A DNA stretch of 21,155 nt from Saccoglossus kowalevskii (taxonomy: Eukaryota > Hemichordata > Enteropneusta > Harrimaniidae), in NCBI RefSeq assembly GCF_000003605.2, contig NW_003131853.1:36244-57398 (forward strand), given 5' to 3'. The position numbers and the translations under genes were made by a program. This document shows positions 19,615-21,155 of this stretch, in pieces (positions within the stretch are counted from its first letter, which is position 1; the number at the start of each line of letters is the position of its first letter). The notes below the pieces were generated by a model. That model worked only from the letters and a program-made list of their open reading frames with translations, was not told the DNA's origin and made no database searches.

Positions 19615-20007
19615 ATGAAACCGTCTTGGGTCGACTATGACAGTGACGAAAGAAAACGAATCCAAGGAAATTTGGAGAAGGACGTCGACAATATGTAAAG
19701 CGATTACGAGTATTATGAAAATTTAAATTTTGTCACAACAGTTTTGGGAACTAAAAAAACAGAAAACACGATTTATGGCGAACAGATTATTTTACAAATG
19801 TACAAATTAATAACGGAGCAAACAAACTTAAAATTCACCGCCCGATTGACAGACAACTTTAAACCCAAGCGATCGCATTTCCCGATTCAGTTCAGCACTC
19901 ACTGTGACTTCTTTCCCCCTCATTGCCATTCAAATCAGATAATACAGATCTTCGTCGAGACATCTCGCGTGGTAAAACAAAAATCTTGGAAAGAAAACTG
20001 CATGTAG
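19615..20007 (+). pseudogene. Possible ORF relic with one in-frame stop
   Basis: From the ATG at 19615 a frame encodes a charged segment (MKPSWVDYDSDERKRIQGNL), meets TAA at 19696-19698, and resumes in the same frame to a stop at 20005-20007, 130 sense codons in all. The acidic/basic first part looks more protein-like than the surrounding intron. I do not recognise it; it may be a transposon remnant or chance. Confidence 0.2.
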
Positions 20008-20150
20008 TTGACTTTGGTGGTGCGTTCAGCCACGGTTATCGGTTCTGCAGCGAAGCAAGTGAATGACCTTCCATGGAGGGCAATGTATGGTAATGAGTCT
20101 TCCAGAAAAGGAGTGTCACCTCCCACAACTTAATAATGAATATGTAAATC

Positions 20151-20240
20151 ATGACGTCATTTTGGCGCGGCTTTGTCACGCCGTGAAACAGTGTTTTCTA
20201 TTGGATTCGGGAGCATAATTTCGTGCTTTATAACCAATTG
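20151..20240. promoter_or_regulatory. Promoter-like motif cluster inside VIRMA intron 3
   Basis: Within 90 bp lie a perfect CRE (TGACGTCA, 20152-20159), an E2F-type TTTGGCGC (20161-20168), an inverted CCAAT box (ATTGG, 20200-20204), a TATA-like TTTATAA (20227-20233) and a direct CCAAT (20234-20238). Each is weak evidence alone; together they resemble a compact promoter, perhaps of an intronic transcript or a transposon. No clear downstream coding exon was found. Confidence 0.35.
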
Positions 20241-20759
20241 CGTCCACACATATTCACACATCTGCGTGATTATGACAAGCAGATACCATGACTAGTCGTT
20301 ATGAGTTTGTTTTGATCCATGGGACAAACGGATTTTGAGTTAGCCAACGATACGTTGCTGCTAAGTTGTTTTTGCCGTTTTCTCGGTTAAACAAAACAGC
20401 GATTCGCAGGCCTTTGATCTCGAGTTCTAGTGGACGCATTATACTAATTTTTCGCACAGAAACTCTTCGAGATGTTCCCTCTCAAGCCGCGCTGGGATTT
20501 TTCTATTTTCCTATTTGTTTCGAAATTATGTTCTAATTTCTGAATACCGGAAAGAACCAGACCGCATTGTTTTTTTCAAGATAACTAAATTATTATTTCT
20601 TCTCCAACTATCATGTAGATTTATATCTTAATCAATGCGGAATGGAGCTGAGCGTCGTCCGAAAAACTGTTTTGTTGCCAATGTTCCACCAAATTCGTTT
20701 ATTCATTGGTTCAATTATTTTTTTACCGAAAATGGCTTTCTGTGTTTACACACATTTTT

Positions 20760-20790
20760 AGCTCCGCTGTCGACTTTGTCGAGCGGAGCT
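20760..20790. repeat. AGCTCCGCT hairpin
   Basis: AGCTCCGCT (20760-20768) is inverted perfectly as AGCGGAGCT (20782-20790), with a 13-base loop, immediately followed by a GTC/CGT-rich tract (20806-20822). It sits 50 bp before the 157-bp tandem repeat and may be one end of the dispersed element to which that repeat belongs. Confidence 0.6.
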
Positions 20791-20839
20791 TATCATATGA
20801 GTGATTGTCCGTCGTCGTCGTCCGTGTCAATGTTTTACT

Positions 20840-21155
20840 TTTTCGACTTCTTCTTGAAAACTACAAGCCTGAATGCTTTGATACTTGGTGTATATGTACC
20901 TTGGGTAGACCTCTCTCAGATTTGTTCATTTCATGATGATATCTTCAATTCTCTAATTTTGGTGAATATTTTTGTCATTTTTAGTAAAAAGTGATATTTT
21001 CGACTTCTTGTTGAAAACCGCAAGTGCAATTGCTTTGATATTACATATATAGGTACTACATGTGGACCTCTCTCAGATTTGTTCATTTTGTATGATATCT
21101 TTAATTCTCTAATTTTGGTGAATATTTTTGTCATTTTGGTAAAAAGTGATATTTT
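20840..21155. repeat. 157-bp tandem repeat, cut by the window edge
   Basis: Unit 1 begins TTTTCGACTTCTTCTTGAAA at 20840; unit 2 begins TTTTCGACTTCTTGTTGAAA at 20997. Both carry GACCTCTCTCAGATTTGTTC and TCTCTAATTTTGGTGAATAT in step, and both end GTAAAAAGTGATATTTT. The last four bases of the window are where a third unit would start, so the array probably continues. ORFs here (20635-20994 plus, 20931-21134 minus) are read through the repeat. Confidence 0.9.

Larger units (their letters stand above)
18785..20839. other. VIRMA intron 3, visible part
   Basis: No further Virilizer exon found. It contains a CpG/GC-richer patch at about 19083-19155 (GGCGGCGCCGCC), a degraded ORF at 19615-20007, a promoter-like motif cluster at 20151-20240 and a hairpin at 20760-20790. 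ORFs at 18818-19060 and 19248-19463 are low-complexity and have no domain-like pattern. Confidence 0.6.

Noticed and set aside
20635-20994. 119-codon ORF at the right edge
   Set aside because: Read through the hairpin, CGTC-rich tract and 157-bp repeat; composition follows the repeat.
1-21155. tRNA, rRNA, CRISPR or bacterial operon features
   Set aside because: No cloverleaf with intact B-box (GGTTCGANTCC) seen, no rRNA-like blocks; the evenly spaced repeats are tandem minisatellites without unique spacers.
18785-21155. A fourth VIRMA exon
   Set aside because: I looked for a phase-0 exon encoding a Leu-Arg-Gly-Trp-Tyr-like motif after an acceptor and did not find one.

Overview
The window is a piece of an animal nuclear genome. 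Protein-coding genes are split by GT-AG introns, intergenic and intronic DNA is AT-rich, microsatellites and minisatellites are common, and short inverted-repeat transposons and a non-LTR retrotransposon tail are present. The species cannot be named. The divergence of the one clearly recognisable gene from its vertebrate homologue, together with the repeat style, suggests a (probably marine) invertebrate. This is inference. No prokaryotic or organellar feature, CRISPR array, tRNA or rRNA was seen.

Layout. 1-4.2 kb is intergenic, with one 108-bp palindromic MITE (1524-1631), an isolated TCTCGCGAGA promoter-type element (2679-2688), and a 152-bp tandem duplication (3889-4188) that looks like a copied promoter/first-exon fragment next to an NRF1-like site. 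4.25-4.8 kb is a promoter-like interval with three perfect TGACGTCA (CRE) palindromes. 4802-8507 is a complete six-exon + strand gene whose splice phases all agree. It encodes about 601 aa: a short N-terminal coiled coil faintly like CCDC190, a His/Ser-rich middle, and a conserved-looking helical C-terminus. A polyA signal lies at 8530. Its intron 3 holds a 38-bp minisatellite.

8990-10163 is a stack of nested transposons: a MITE of the same family as the 1.5-kb copy, split once by a hAT-like element with 8-bp target duplication and once by a 5'-truncated LINE tail. 10.2-11.5 kb is unremarkable intergenic DNA.

11532 to the window's end is the 5' part of a second + strand gene, the Virilizer homologue (VIRMA/KIAA1429), a scaffold of the nuclear m6A mRNA methyltransferase complex. 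Three coding exons are visible, encoding the first ~109 residues (VIR_N domain); the rest is off the right edge. Its 6.1-kb first intron carries a 2.4-kb foldback element with ~0.5-kb inverted arms, a 0.69-kb TA-flanked MITE with repeated ATAAGCCC motifs, and a 66-68-bp tandem repeat. Intron 3 contains a promoter-like motif cluster (20.15-20.24 kb), a degraded ORF, and a 157-bp tandem repeat running off the window.

The two genes lie head-to-tail on the same strand, 3 kb apart, and nothing links them functionally. I do not see a new multi-gene system. The most notable items are the unnamed His-rich gene, the nested and foldback transposons, the duplicated first-exon-like fragment, and the regulatory motif clusters.
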